Source: an uncultured Clostridium sp.
GTDB lineage: Bacteria > Bacillota > Clostridia > TANB77 > CAG-508
Length of the DNA: 55,661 nucleotides
Direction of reading: 5' to 3'
Assembly: GCA_948437895.1 (NCBI GenBank)
Contig: CAOJKK010000007.1
Span: forward strand, 1 to 55,661
In this document: piece by piece, positions 8,471-18,480 of the stretch
Numbering within the stretch: position 1 is the stretch's first letter
How the letters are laid out: each line of letters begins with the position of its first letter
Notes under the pieces: model-generated
Databases searched by the model: none
Told to the model about the DNA's origin: nothing
What the model saw: only the letters and a program-made list of their open reading frames with translations
Program-made: the position numbers and the translations under genes

Positions 8471-9453
8471 GTAAGTTAGGTACTGCATTTAATGTAAGGT
8501 CAGAAGTTTTCCCTTCTAAATAATTATAGTATCCTGCTGATGCTATCATTGCTGCATTATCTGTACATAGTTTTAATTCTGGATAATATATTTTTACATC
8601 TTGCTCTTCTTCTAATTTTGCAAATTCACTTCTTATATATGAATTTGCAGAGACTCCACCTGCTAATGCTAAAGTTTTTATACCTGTTTGCTTTATCGCT
8701 TTATTAACGTTATTTAATAACATTTCTGTAACTGTTTTTTGAAAACTTGCACACAAATCTGCTTTATCAATATTTGGATCTTTATGATTCAAGTTTATTA
8801 CTGCTGTTTTTATTCCACTAAAGCTGAAATCCAAATTATCAAAATGAGTTTTTGGAAGTTCTATACAAGGCTTCCCTTCCTTTGCTAGATTATCCACTTT
8901 AGGTCCTCCTGGATATCCGAAGCCCAACTACTCTTGCTACTTTGTCAAAGGCTTCGCCAATTGCATCATCTCTAGTTTTTCCTAAAACTTCAAACTCGCA
9001 ATAATCTTTTACATGAACGATTTGTGTATTTCCACCTGACATCATTAAGCATAAGAATGGCGGTTTTAGTTCTTTATATGTAATATAGTTTGCAGCAATA
9101 TGTCCTTCTAAGTGGTTTACACCAACTAATGGTTTGTTATTTGCATATGCTAATCCTTTAGCATATGATACACCAACTAGAAGCGCTCCAACTAGTCCTG
9201 GTCCATATGTTGGACAAACTGCATCTATATCATCTATTTTTACATTAGCCTCTTCCAAAGCTTGTCTAGTTATTTGATTAATAACTTCTGTATGGCATCT
9301 TGATGCAATTTCAGGTACTACTCCACCATACTCTGTATGTATATCTATTTGTGAGTTTATAACATTAGAAAGAACTTCCCTACCGTTTTTTACAACGGAT
9401 ACGGAAGTTTCGTCACAACTTGATTCAATTCCTAGTACTAATAAATCTTTCAT
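8450..9453 (-). CDS. tsaD: tRNA threonylcarbamoyladenosine transferase TsaD, with two +1 shifts at CGG
   Basis: TsaD moves the threonylcarbamoyl group to A37 of ANN-decoding tRNAs with TsaB and TsaE. The N-terminal half has [25 protein letters not shown] and the metal-binding His114 and His118 in NHLEGH. The zero frame breaks at GTT GGG CTT CGG ATA and stops five codons later. Reading CGGA (8919-8916) as glycine gives the invariant GLGYPGGP, and the frame continues through [12 protein letters not shown] and [13 protein letters not shown] second in-frame CGGA (8462-8459) shifts the frame again into an immediate TGA at 8452-8450. The product is then 333 aa, normal for TsaD. Without that second shift the frame would run on into the phosphoesterase as a fusion. 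Confidence 0.9.
8459..8462 (-). other. +1 frameshift site CGGA at the tsaD C-terminus
   Basis: Frame after the first shift: TTG GGA CGGA GCA AAA TGA. It lies inside a GGGAC repeat arm and ends TsaD at 333 aa instead of fusing it to the next gene. Confidence 0.65.
8916..8919 (-). other. +1 frameshift site CGGA in tsaD
   Basis: CTT CGGA TAT CCA reads Leu-Gly-Tyr-Pro, the invariant TsaD motif GLGYPGGP. In the zero frame the protein stops after five more codons. This is the strongest single site. Confidence 0.9.
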
Positions 9454-9461
9454 TATTTCTC

Positions 9462-10211
9462 CTAAATCAATGTTAATAGTTTAAATATATTGTATACTAC
9501 CCATTCCATGCCACTAAACACGCTACTGAATATTGGTGTTAGTATTACAGATGATAAGTTTGTTACAAAAAGTATTAAAAATACTATATAAAATATTTGC
9601 CCGTTTTTATAGAACCACTCTTTTGCTTTGTATGGCAAAAAGTGCATTAATATTTTTGATCCATCAAGTGGTGGGAGTGGTATTAAGTTAAATACTCCTA
9701 GTCCTATATTAATTGATACTGTGTATGTTATTAATGCAAATACTATTTGTTGCCATTGTATTGTTAGTCCAGCTATAACATCTGTAACTATGAATAATAC
9801 ATAGTAAAGTATCAAAAATACAAATGCCACTATAAAGTTCATTATAGGTCCTGCTGCTGATACAATTGCTTCTGCTTTAGATAATGAGTGTTTTCCATTA
9901 AAATTTCTTGGGTCAATTTGTACAGGTTTACCCCATCCAAATCCAGCAACAATTAAGAATACAAAACCTACTGGATCTATATGGCTTAATGGATTTAGAT
10001 TAAGTCTTCCTTGAAGTCTTGGTGTTTCATCTCCTAATTTGTTTGCTGCCCATGCATGAGCGAACTCATGAAATGTAAGAGCTATCAAAACACCTGGTAT
10101 TGTTAATAGTAAGTTTAATATACCATTAGTTCCAGATGTTATTAGCCATAATCCTAAGATTACGACTAATACTATAGTAATTGTTTTTTTATCAAATGCA
10201 AAATTAAACAT
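9462..10211 (-). CDS. Site-2 protease family (M50) membrane metalloprotease
   Basis: A 249-aa multipass membrane protease. After an N-terminal hydrophobic segment comes the zinc motif HEFAH (residues 48-52, in [10 protein letters not shown]), then [15 protein letters not shown] and, near the C-terminus, the third ligand region [14 protein letters not shown]. About five membrane segments are visible. Members of this short, rhomboid-like-sized branch (YwhC type) cut within or near the membrane; substrates are generally unknown. GAGG precedes the ATG. It lies between lysS and tsaD in one operon. Confidence 0.92.
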   Translation of the reverse strand: MFNFAFDKKTITIVLVVILGLWLITSGTNGILNLLLTIPGVLIALTFHEFAHAWAANKLGDETPRLQGRLNLNPLSHIDPVGFVFLIVAGFGWGKPVQIDPRNFNGKHSLSKAEAIVSAAGPIMNFIVAFVFLILYYVLFIVTDVIAGLTIQWQQIVFALITYTVSINIGLGVFNLIPLPPLDGSKILMHFLPYKAKEWFYKNGQIFYIVFLILFVTNLSSVILTPIFSSVFSGMEWVVYNIFKLLTLI

Positions 10212-10249
10212 TATTTTCCTCTTTTCTCATTCCCTATTTTTCATTTGTT

Positions 10250-11764
<1,515 letters not shown>

Positions 11765-11774
11765 TTACCTTAAT

Positions 11775-11803
11775 ATTATATAACAGAAAGTGGAGATTGT
11801 AAA
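11775..11803 (-). promoter_or_regulatory. Promoter of the lysS operon
   Basis: TTTACA (11803-11798), a 17-bp spacer and TATAAT (11780-11775) on the minus strand. Confidence 0.8.
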
Positions 11804-11815
11804 TATTTATACTTG

Positions 11816-11862
11816 CAAAATAAAAAACTCTCATATTTTAACAAATGAAAGTTTTTTATTTT
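11816..11862 (-). terminator. Terminator of the 11873 gene
   Basis: A stem of about 13 bp (11823-11835 with 11845-11857, one wobble) with T-tracts on both sides; it ends the minus-strand gene above. Confidence 0.8.
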
Positions 11863-11872
11863 TTAGAAAACA

Positions 11873-12235
11873 TTAATCGACTTTTTCAAACTCAATAATG
11901 TTTTCATAAGATGATAAGAATCCTATACGAAATCCTACTACCGTAAACTTGTAAGTTTCACCAACTTCAATTTGATTCTGAAAAGAAGATGAGTTGAATT
12001 TTCCTCTGAGTAAATTATCTTCATTTTTAAACTCATAATAGTTACCCTCATCATCTTTTGTAAAAATCAGGTAATAAGAATCTTCATCTTTTACAATACG
12101 CTCTTGTTTTGTGACAGTCGCTGTATAGGTGTGGTCATTAAACGAAGTTACCACAGTAGCCCCTACAGCTAATGCAATAACAATTATAACTACTACAAAA
12201 GACAAAATTCTTTTTCCTAGATTCCGTGTTCTCAT
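11873..12235 (-). CDS. Hypothetical single-pass membrane protein, with CGG as codon 4
   Basis: A 120-aa protein with a basic N-terminus, one hydrophobic segment (about residues 11-30) and an extracytoplasmic, charged domain rich in beta-prone residues (KDEDSYYLIFTKDDEGNYYE). I do not recognise a family. The ATG at 12235 has GGAGG at 7 nt; the open frame reaches 12247 only by a TTG inside that site. Codon 4 (12226-12224) is CGG in frame, followed by A. A +1 shift there would hit TAG two codons later, so this gene does not fit the CGGN pattern unless translation starts further in. It has its own promoter, a leader inverted repeat and a terminator. Confidence 0.7.
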   Translation of the reverse strand: MRTRNLGKRILSFVVVIIVIALAVGATVVTSFNDHTYTATVTKQERIVKDEDSYYLIFTKDDEGNYYEFKNEDNLLRGKFNSSSFQNQIEVGETYKFTVVGFRIGFLSSYENIIEFEKVD

Positions 12236-12251
12236 TTTAACCTCCAAAATT

Positions 12252-12273
12252 ATTTGTGAGAAGTTTCACAAAT
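12252..12273 (-). promoter_or_regulatory. Leader inverted repeat of the 11873 gene
   Basis: ATTTGTGA (12252-12259) and TCACAAAT (12266-12273) form a perfect 8-bp inverted repeat with a 6-bp spacer, close upstream of the ribosome site. It may be an operator or a leader hairpin. Confidence 0.5.
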
Positions 12274-12310
12274 TGCCTATTATTGCTCCTGGCAAGGATA
12301 TGATAATATT

Positions 12311-12339
12311 ATTATACTATAATTTACAATAAAAATCAA
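12311..12339 (-). promoter_or_regulatory. Promoter of the 11873 gene
   Basis: TTGATT (12339-12334), a 17-bp spacer and TATAAT (12316-12311) on the minus strand. The rest of the interval to the tRNA holds nothing else I can identify. Confidence 0.7.
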
Positions 12340-12497
12340 GTTATGTAAATTTTAATCTTTATTAACTCTACTTCTATTTAACAGGATATATAGAATATAG
12401 TGATATTACATGATACTTCGTTTAATTTTACAAAAATGCAAGTTATAAAAGTACCTCAAATCCTACTGCATTACTATTGCATTACTTTGCAAACAAC

Positions 12498-12540
12498 AAA
12501 AACCTAGAAAGGCTTATATTTCAAGCTTTCTAGGTTTTAT
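12498..12540 (-). terminator. Terminator of tRNA-Glu
   Basis: A 12-bp stem (AAACCTAGAAAG with its complement, about 12500-12511 and 12526-12537) followed by a U-tract on the minus strand. Confidence 0.85.
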
Positions 12541-12545
12541 TTATT

Positions 12546-12620
12546 TGGTGACCCCTACGGGAATCGAACCCATGATTCAGCCTTGAGAGGGCTGCGTCTT
12601 AACCGCTTGACCAAGGGGCC
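12546..12620 (-). tRNA. tRNA-Glu (anticodon CTC)
   Basis: A 75-nt cloverleaf on the minus strand. The acceptor arm GGCCCCT pairs with AGGGGTC, and the anticodon stem CAGCC/GGCTG holds the loop CTCTCAA, giving anticodon CTC (reads GAG). The T-arm has GGTTCGATTCC and the CCA end is encoded. The anticodon loop has the normal seven bases. Confidence 0.95.
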
Positions 12621-12629
12621 ATATATTCA

Positions 12630-12671
12630 CATGCAAATATATTTATAACATTATTTGCATGTTTTTGTCAA
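12630..12671 (-). promoter_or_regulatory. Promoter of tRNA-Glu with an embedded palindrome
   Basis: TTGACA (12671-12666), an 18-bp spacer and TATAAA (12647-12642). The inverted repeat CATGCAAATA-N12-TATTTGCATG (12630-12639 and 12652-12661) spans the -10 region. Confidence 0.75.
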
Positions 12672-12691
12672 GATATATTCATGATTTACTA

Positions 12692-14305
12692 TTATTTACT
12701 TATCAACTCTTTTGCATATTGAATAGAAACCTTTGTTACTTCTCCACTAGCTATTCTTGCAATTTCTTCTACTAATCTATTATCTGTCAATAAAGATACA
12801 TTAGTCTTTGTCTTTCCCTCTTTCACCTCTTTATTTATATAATAATTACTATCGCCTTTTGCAGCTATTGTTGCTAAATGTGTTACGCATATTATTTGAT
12901 GAGTCTTAGATATTTTCTTCATCATATCCGCTACTTTACTTGCAGCAACTCCACTAATTCCTGTATCTATTTCATCAAATACAAGTGTTTCTACTTCATC
13001 TACATCTGCTAATACTCTTTTTATTGCAAGCATTATTCTTGACATTTCTCCACCTGATGCAATTTTTGTAAGAGGTTTATAGTCTTCTCCAACATTAGTC
13101 ATTATTAAAAACTCTACTGCATCTTGTCCATTATCATTAAACTCATTAGAATTATCATAATTAATATTTACTTTAAATTTTGTATTTTTCATTTCTAAAT
13201 CAACTAAGTCTTTTTGTACTTCCTCTGATAAGATATTACTAATTTTTTCTCTAATATCATGCATTTTTTTACAAATGCCTTTCATTTCACCCTCTAATGA
13301 TTTTAAATCTGATTTTAATTTATTAGTATACTCTTCTAAATTTTCTATTTCATATACTTCTTTTTCTACTTCTTCTTTATATTTAAGTATTTCTTCAATG
13401 TTATTTCCATATTTTCTCTTCATTGAAGATATAAGGTTTAGCCTACTTTCTACTTCTTCTATTTCTCTATCATCAAAATATATATCTTGTGAATATCTTG
13501 ATATGTTTCTTCCACAATCCTCTAACTCATAATATATGCTTCTTATTGTTTCTGATGATTCTTTATATTCATCATTTATATCTTCTATTTTTTCTAATGC
13601 TTTCATTGCAGATTGTACTGAATCAAGTGCTACATTTAAAATTTGGTTTTCTGCAATTCCTAAGTTTTTAGAAATTTTCTCACTATTTAATATTCTTTTC
13701 TTTTTTTCTTCTAGCTCCTCTTCTTCTCCCTTTATTAACCCCGCTTCTTCAATTTCATTTGATTGATATTTTAATAAATCTAATTTTCTTTGTCTTTCTT
13801 TATCATCTCCATAGTTTTTCGCAATCTCTTCTTTTAGTCTTTTGTATTCACTATACTTTTCTAAATAATCTAATTTTAGAGTCTTTAGCTCATTTCCTGC
13901 AAACTTATCTAAAAGTTTAATATGTACACCTGAATTCAATAACGATTGATTATCATGTTGTCCATGGATGTCTAATAACTTAGCCATAAAATTTTTAAGT
14001 TCTGCAACTGTTACCATTCTCCCATTTATCTTACATAAGTTTTTACCATTCATATTTATCTCTCTTGATAAGATTATATCTTCTTTGCTACTATTAGTAG
14101 ATACACTCATCTCAACAAATGAATATTCTTCACCTTTTCTTATCATTTCTTTTGAAAATCTTCCGCCTGCTAAGATTTCTAAAGAATCTATAATAAGAGT
14201 TTTACCTGCTCCTGTCTCACCTGTTAATACATTAAATCCACTATTTAAATCTATACTTATCTCATCTATAATTCCAATATTTTTTATATGTAATGTGTTT
14301 ATCAA
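12692..14305 (-). CDS. recN: DNA repair protein RecN
   Basis: A 537-aa SMC-like ATPase that acts early at double-strand breaks. Walker A GETGAGKT is near the N-terminus, long coiled coils fill the middle (about 150-380), and near the C-terminus come the ABC signature region TKIASGGEMSRIMLA and Walker B VFDEIDTGISG. The TTG at 14305 is chosen: it gives MINTLHIKNIGIID, like other RecN starts, and has AAGGTG 5-7 nt upstream. A GTG at 14314 is also open but has no ribosome site. Length is slightly below the usual 550-570. Confidence 0.95.
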   Translation of the reverse strand: MINTLHIKNIGIIDEISIDLNSGFNVLTGETGAGKTLIIDSLEILAGGRFSKEMIRKGEEYSFVEMSVSTNSSKEDIILSREINMNGKNLCKINGRMVTVAELKNFMAKLLDIHGQHDNQSLLNSGVHIKLLDKFAGNELKTLKLDYLEKYSEYKRLKEEIAKNYGDDKERQRKLDLLKYQSNEIEEAGLIKGEEEELEEKKKRILNSEKISKNLGIAENQILNVALDSVQSAMKALEKIEDINDEYKESSETIRSIYYELEDCGRNISRYSQDIYFDDREIEEVESRLNLISSMKRKYGNNIEEILKYKEEVEKEVYEIENLEEYTNKLKSDLKSLEGEMKGICKKMHDIREKISNILSEEVQKDLVDLEMKNTKFKVNINYDNSNEFNDNGQDAVEFLIMTNVGEDYKPLTKIASGGEMSRIMLAIKRVLADVDEVETLVFDEIDTGISGVAASKVADMMKKISKTHQIICVTHLATIAAKGDSNYYINKEVKEGKTKTNVSLLTDNRLVEEIARIASGEVTKVSIQYAKELISK

Positions 14306-14394
14306 AACTATCACCTTTTTCTTTCTTCTCTACTTTTAGGTATTATATTGCAAACATTTGTTTTTGTCAATACTATTTTTCGCATAATATTATA

Positions 14395-14455
14395 TATAAA
14401 GAAAGAGGCTTAAATATATAATTAATTTAATAATTATATGTCTAAACCTCTTTCT
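14395..14455 (-). terminator. Probable terminator of the 14475 gene
   Basis: GAAAGAGG (14401-14408) and CCTCTTTC (14447-14454) close a long AT-rich hairpin behind the gene; the U-tract is moderate. Confidence 0.6.
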
Positions 14456-14474
14456 AATATGCCCCCTGAAAATT

Positions 14475-14840
14475 CTAAGAAATTAATTTCCTTAATCGCT
14501 CCTCGTGATTTCTTACTGTCTCATATAAATGTGCAATTTGAATTGAATTTTTATTTGTAGTTTCAACTACAGAATCAAGTTTTCTCTCGTTTTCTTTTTG
14601 GATCTGATAATTTAATGTATGAGCTTCATATATAGCTGGAAGTTCTGTTGTTACTTTGTATTCTAATACTGCTACATTTTCACTTAAGCCATCAATTCTA
14701 TCTGTTAGTTCTTTTTTTACATTATCTATTTTTTGACCTAGTTCTGCCTCAACGTTGTCTATTTTTTCCTCCATCTTATCAAATCTCTCATCCATTTTGT
14801 TAAATTTTTCAATAACTATTTTCTCGAATTCTTGTGACAT
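14475..14840 (-). CDS. Coiled-coil protein, 121 aa, unknown function
   Basis: Almost the whole protein is a predicted coiled coil, with heptad-like repeats around KFNKMDERFDKMEEKIDNVE and then IDNVKKELTDRIDGL. It has no signal peptide or membrane segment. Proteins of this type recur in clostridial genomes and some phages without a settled role. GGAGG precedes the ATG. It stands alone between recN and the mrnC cluster, with its own terminator. The call rests only on composition. Confidence 0.75.
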   Translation of the reverse strand: MSQEFEKIVIEKFNKMDERFDKMEEKIDNVEAELGQKIDNVKKELTDRIDGLSENVAVLEYKVTTELPAIYEAHTLNYQIQKENERKLDSVVETTNKNSIQIAHLYETVRNHEERLRKLIS

Positions 14841-14958
14841 ATTTTCACCTCCAATCTCTATGTTTCATATATTATCATTTTGTTGTTTTTTTGTCAACAT
14901 ATTTCTTGGAAGTTTTTTACATTTTTATAAGTCTCTAAAATTGCAATTCATTCAACTA

Positions 14959-15708
14959 CTATTTTTCTGATTCCATCTCTTCTCTTTCTTCTCTATTAGT
15001 ATTTTGATTATCATCATGATCTTCTAAATTTGGAACGAAATGTTCTACTTTTTCTTGTGCTTTAAGTTTCTTCATTTTTATTTTTAAGTCTCTACTTTTC
15101 TTTTCTAGCTCTACTATCCTACTATCAATTTCTTCTGTTTTAGCATTTCCTTCTTTGTTAAATAATTTTGATTTTATTCTATATATTATTCCTTTTCTTA
15201 TATATGCAATTTGTTCTTCTAATTCTTCCTTTTCTAAATTCACATGGTTCAATTCAATTTCAGCGTTAGCTAATCCTCTTGTTATTTCTACTTTTCTATT
15301 CCTAGCTTCTTCCAACTTTTTATTATTTGACATTTTAAAATCCTGTACTCTTCTCTCTATCTCTTCATTATATCTTTCCATCAACTTTTCCGCTGCTATT
15401 AAATACTTATCTTCATCAAATATAGTGTCTTCTGTTAAGCTAAGACTTTGTAATTTTTCTTTGACAGTATTCAAATCACCTTTTAATTGTAAAAACTCTT
15501 CTACTATACTCCTATCAGGTACATAATTCACATCGTCTTTTTGAGCTCGTTGTATACAATCAGCTATGATATTATTTTTTTCACTATTTATATAACTGAT
15601 TATTCTTCCTAATTCTACTATTCTCTCATTTAGACTTTCAACCAATTGATTTCTATTTTCATTAGCATTTTCCATTAGTGGACTTCCTATATTATCTTCC
15701 AATCTCAT
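14959..15708 (-). CDS. Coiled-coil protein, unknown function
   Basis: About 249 aa, highly charged and mainly helical, with several coiled-coil stretches (around NERIVELGRIISYINSEK, KKLEEARNRKVEITR and ELEKKSRDLKIKMKKLK) and an acidic Asn/Glu-rich tail. No known motif is seen. Start choice is uncertain: the ATG at 15708 is only 2 nt from AGGAG, and a TTG at 15702 is better spaced. It follows mrnC with a 13-nt gap and is probably co-transcribed with it. Confidence 0.7.
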   Translation of the reverse strand: MRLEDNIGSPLMENANENRNQLVESLNERIVELGRIISYINSEKNNIIADCIQRAQKDDVNYVPDRSIVEEFLQLKGDLNTVKEKLQSLSLTEDTIFDEDKYLIAAEKLMERYNEEIERRVQDFKMSNNKKLEEARNRKVEITRGLANAEIELNHVNLEKEELEEQIAYIRKGIIYRIKSKLFNKEGNAKTEEIDSRIVELEKKSRDLKIKMKKLKAQEKVEHFVPNLEDHDDNQNTNREEREEMESEK

Positions 15709-15721
15709 TACTCCTTTCAAT

Positions 15722-16096
15722 TTATATACACATATTTAATATCTCTTCTAATCTTTCTTTCTGTTCGCTTAGATATAAATATCCTATTAATCCTTCAAAT
15801 GCTGTAGCATGCATATAGTCTGCTGGATCTGCATTTTTAGGCAAATGATGATTCTCTGCATTTCTTGCTCTTCTAACAATTTCCTTTTCTTTATCTGTTA
15901 AACCCTCTTGCAATCTTTCCAAAATATCAGCTTGTGCTTTTGCCTTCACATATTTAATTGTTTCTATATGTAATTTATGTGGTTTCAATTTTGTTGTTTC
16001 TACTAAATGAGTGCGTATAAATAACTCGTACACACTATCTCCAACATATGCCCACACTAATGGTGACATTAAATTTACTTCAGTTTCATTTTTCAT
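15722..16096 (-). CDS. mrnC: Mini-ribonuclease III
   Basis: A 124-aa RNase III catalytic domain without the dsRNA-binding domain, which matures 23S rRNA ends. The signature LMSPLVWAYVGDSVYELFIR contains the catalytic Asp, and the second acidic site lies in ATAFEGLIGYLYLSEQ. Length is typical. It overlaps the end of rbgA by 11 nt, so the two are translationally coupled. Both serve 50S subunit maturation. Confidence 0.95.
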   Translation of the reverse strand: MKNETEVNLMSPLVWAYVGDSVYELFIRTHLVETTKLKPHKLHIETIKYVKAKAQADILERLQEGLTDKEKEIVRRARNAENHHLPKNADPADYMHATAFEGLIGYLYLSEQKERLEEILNMCI

Positions 16097-16967
16097 ATAC
16101 TTTCTCCAATGTTATTCTTCCTAATTTTCCAGATCTAAAATCATTTAATAATATATTTGCAGTTTTTTCATCATCTACTTCTCCACCAGATACAACTGCA
16201 CCTCTTCTTTTTCCAATTAATTTCATAAGATTATATATCTCTTCATTTTCATCTTCTGATTTAATATCTTCAATATCATTCTCTGTTATTTTATATCTTT
16301 CCATTAAATTTAATTTATAGTTGTTATATAGATATGTTAGTAAACTAAAAGCTACTTCTACTGTTTCTAGTATTTCATCTTTTATTGATCCAGTAAAAGA
16401 TAGGTTTAAAGCCACTTTTTCATCTTCAAATTTAGGCCAAAGTACACCTGGTGTATCTAATAACTCTATATTATTTGATATCCTTACCCATTGTTTCTGT
16501 CTTGTAACACCTGGTCTATTTCCTACTATTGTTGTTTTTTTATTGCATAATCTATTTATAAATGAAGACTTACCTACATTTGGAATCCCAAGTATCATAA
16601 CTCTAATATTCTTCTTTATCCTTCCTTTTGCCGCTGCTTTTTGCATATCTTCTTCCATTATTTTTTCTATTTGCTTTAAAGTTTCTTTAATACCTTTTCC
16701 TATATTTGCATCTGCAATAATAGCTTTAATATTATTCTTCTTATAATACTCTACCCATTTAGTTGTTTCTTTTTCTTCTGCTAAATCACTTTTATTTAGT
16801 ATTACTAATCTCTTTTTATTCTGTATTATTTTTTGCATATCAGGATTTCTACTAGATACAGGTATTCTAGCATCTAATATTTCTATAACTATATCTATTA
16901 ATTTTAAATCTTCCATTATCTGCTTTTTTGTTTTAAGCATATGTCCTGGATACCAATTTATATTCAT
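16086..16967 (-). CDS. rbgA: Ribosome biogenesis GTPase YlqF/RbgA
   Basis: A 293-aa circularly permuted GTPase needed for late 50S assembly. The G motifs occur in permuted order: NKSD (G4) near residue 58, then G1 GIPNVGKSSFINRL, then DTPG (G3). The N-terminus INWYPGHMLKTKKQI is diagnostic for the family. GGGGAG precedes the ATG. It overlaps mrnC downstream. Confidence 0.97.
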   Translation of the reverse strand: MNINWYPGHMLKTKKQIMEDLKLIDIVIEILDARIPVSSRNPDMQKIIQNKKRLVILNKSDLAEEKETTKWVEYYKKNNIKAIIADANIGKGIKETLKQIEKIMEEDMQKAAAKGRIKKNIRVMILGIPNVGKSSFINRLCNKKTTIVGNRPGVTRQKQWVRISNNIELLDTPGVLWPKFEDEKVALNLSFTGSIKDEILETVEVAFSLLTYLYNNYKLNLMERYKITENDIEDIKSEDENEEIYNLMKLIGKRRGAVVSGGEVDDEKTANILLNDFRSGKLGRITLEKVYEK

Positions 16968-16996
16968 ACTCTTCTCCCCATTTCAGATATTTTATT

Positions 16997-17467
16997 TTAA
17001 AACTTATATTGATTCTTGTCTGCTCTATCATCTAATTTTCTAGTATATTCTTCATTAGTGTAAAACCAATCTGTCTTCTTGTCTTTTGTGCTTCCTTTTC
17101 CCTCTTTATTTAAAAATATATCCATAACAATTAGAAATGGGATTAATACTCCTAAGAAAGAAATGAATAATGATAAATAATCTGTTACAATTGCTTGTCC
17201 ATTTATTATATTTGTAACGTTGTTATATAAGTCTGTTCCAAAATACAATCCATATCCTACAAAATATACTAGTGCTCCTATGATATTTCTTTTTACTATA
17301 AATACCATACAAATTAGTGTAACAAATAGTAAAATTATTTCTGTAGTAAAATTCAATGGAGTTATTGGAAAATCTATACTCATTGAATAAGTAATTGCAA
17401 CGGCCACTCTAAGTAGCCAAAACATTCCTCCAAACATTGTTATTAACAAACTAAACATACTTGTCAT
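16997..17467 (-). CDS. Hypothetical membrane protein, 156 aa
   Basis: Four hydrophobic segments are visible (about 5-27, 37-60, 62-78 and 92-115), then a polar Lys/Asp-rich cytoplasmic tail with WFYTNEEYTRKLDDRADKNQY. I do not recognise a named family; similar short membrane proteins with this tail are common in Clostridia. AGGAGG supports the ATG. It sits between truB and rbgA in the same orientation and is probably part of the same transcript. Confidence 0.75.
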   Translation of the reverse strand: MTSMFSLLITMFGGMFWLLRVAVAITYSMSIDFPITPLNFTTEIILLFVTLICMVFIVKRNIIGALVYFVGYGLYFGTDLYNNVTNIINGQAIVTDYLSLFISFLGVLIPFLIVMDIFLNKEGKGSTKDKKTDWFYTNEEYTRKLDDRADKNQYKF

Positions 17468-17515
17468 TAGTATTCCTCCTTACATTACTATACGTTGATT
17501 TTATCATATCATTAC

Positions 17516-18370
17516 TTAAATTACTATATCTCTTTTTAGCAATTTATCTTTTACAATTCCTAGTCCTATAAAGTTATTGTTATTGTATATTCTATATACA
17601 CCATCATTTAAATCATGAGTTAATTGTACACCATTTAAAAATAGTTCTAATTTCCTATTATTTAAATCTATTTTTTCATTATTTATAAATAGGTTCTCTA
17701 TAGATATTATTTTATCCTCGATATTCACATTATCCAAATCTTCTAAGGTAATTGCATCTTTAATATCAAATTCATTCACTTTTGTTCTTTGAAGTTCTTT
17801 CATATAACCAACTGTATCTAATCTCTTTGCTATATCCTCACACAAAGTTCTTATATATGTACCTTTTGAGCATGTTACTTTAAACACTATTTCATCTCTA
17901 TTATTATAGTTTTCTAAAGCTATTTCACTTATTTCTATTTCTCTCGGTTTAATATCAACAGATTTTCCATCTCTTGCATATTCATAAAGTTTTTTTCCAT
18001 CTACTTTTATCGCTGAATATATTGGAGGTGTTTGATTTTGTTTTCCAATAAAGCTTTTTAGTACGCTTTCTATTTTCTCTTTATTAGAATTAACAAAGTT
18101 ATTATCTTCCTCTATAATATTTCCTTCTGAATCTCCAGTATCTGTTTTTTTACCTAAAACTAATGTTGCAATATATGTTTTTTCATGTTCTACTAGATAT
18201 TTTGAAACTTTAGTGCCTGTCCCAATTAAAATTGGCAAAACACCGGTAGCATTAGGGTCTAGCGTACCGGTGTGTCCTACTTTCTTAATATTTAGTTTTT
18301 TTCTTACAACATTTACTATGTCATGTGATGTATAACTTTTGGGTTTATTTATTATAATTAATCCATCCAT
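17516..18370 (-). CDS. truB: tRNA pseudouridine(55) synthase TruB
   Basis: A 284-aa enzyme that makes pseudouridine 55 in the T-loop of tRNAs. Motif GLIIINKPKSYTSHDIV opens the protein, and HTGTLDPNATGVLPI carries the catalytic Asp. CSKGTYIRTLCEDIA and a short C-terminal PUA-like part follow. It sits downstream of nrnA, the common rbfA-nrnA-truB order. GGAG precedes the ATG. Confidence 0.97.
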   Translation of the reverse strand: MDGLIIINKPKSYTSHDIVNVVRKKLNIKKVGHTGTLDPNATGVLPILIGTGTKVSKYLVEHEKTYIATLVLGKKTDTGDSEGNIIEEDNNFVNSNKEKIESVLKSFIGKQNQTPPIYSAIKVDGKKLYEYARDGKSVDIKPREIEISEIALENYNNRDEIVFKVTCSKGTYIRTLCEDIAKRLDTVGYMKELQRTKVNEFDIKDAITLEDLDNVNIEDKIISIENLFINNEKIDLNNRKLELFLNGVQLTHDLNDGVYRIYNNNNFIGLGIVKDKLLKRDIVI

Positions 18371-18382
18371 TTATTACTCCTA

Positions 18383-18465
18383 ATTTGTAAGGGGACGCAT
18401 CTTTCCCCTTTGTCTTTCTATGAGGATAAGATACATCCCCATCCTTATCATCTGGTGATGTCAGT
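18383..18465 (-). repeat. GGGAC-type repeat, 83 bp, copy 1
   Basis: It shares most of its length with 19444-19527 (a few substitutions and one indel). The internal arms GGGGACGCATCTT and AAGATACATCCCC can pair into a hairpin with two mismatches. It lies between the nrnA stop and the truB start. Confidence 0.85.
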
Positions 18466-18480
18466 ATTCAAATTTACTAA

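Noticed and set aside
8916-8927. Ordinary sequencing or assembly error as the cause of the tsaD and other frameshifts
   Set aside because: All nine breaks fall on an in-frame CGG, always need the same +1 correction and always give Gly. Homopolymer errors would scatter, and errors tied to the CGG motif would also hit the many out-of-frame CGGs. It still needs a check against raw reads.
7749-8927. A natural TsaD-phosphoesterase fusion protein
   Set aside because: The open frame across both genes exists only if the CGG in the repeat arm is read as a triplet. The phosphoesterase has its own ribosome site and ATG at 8402, and the shifted frame ends TsaD at its usual length.
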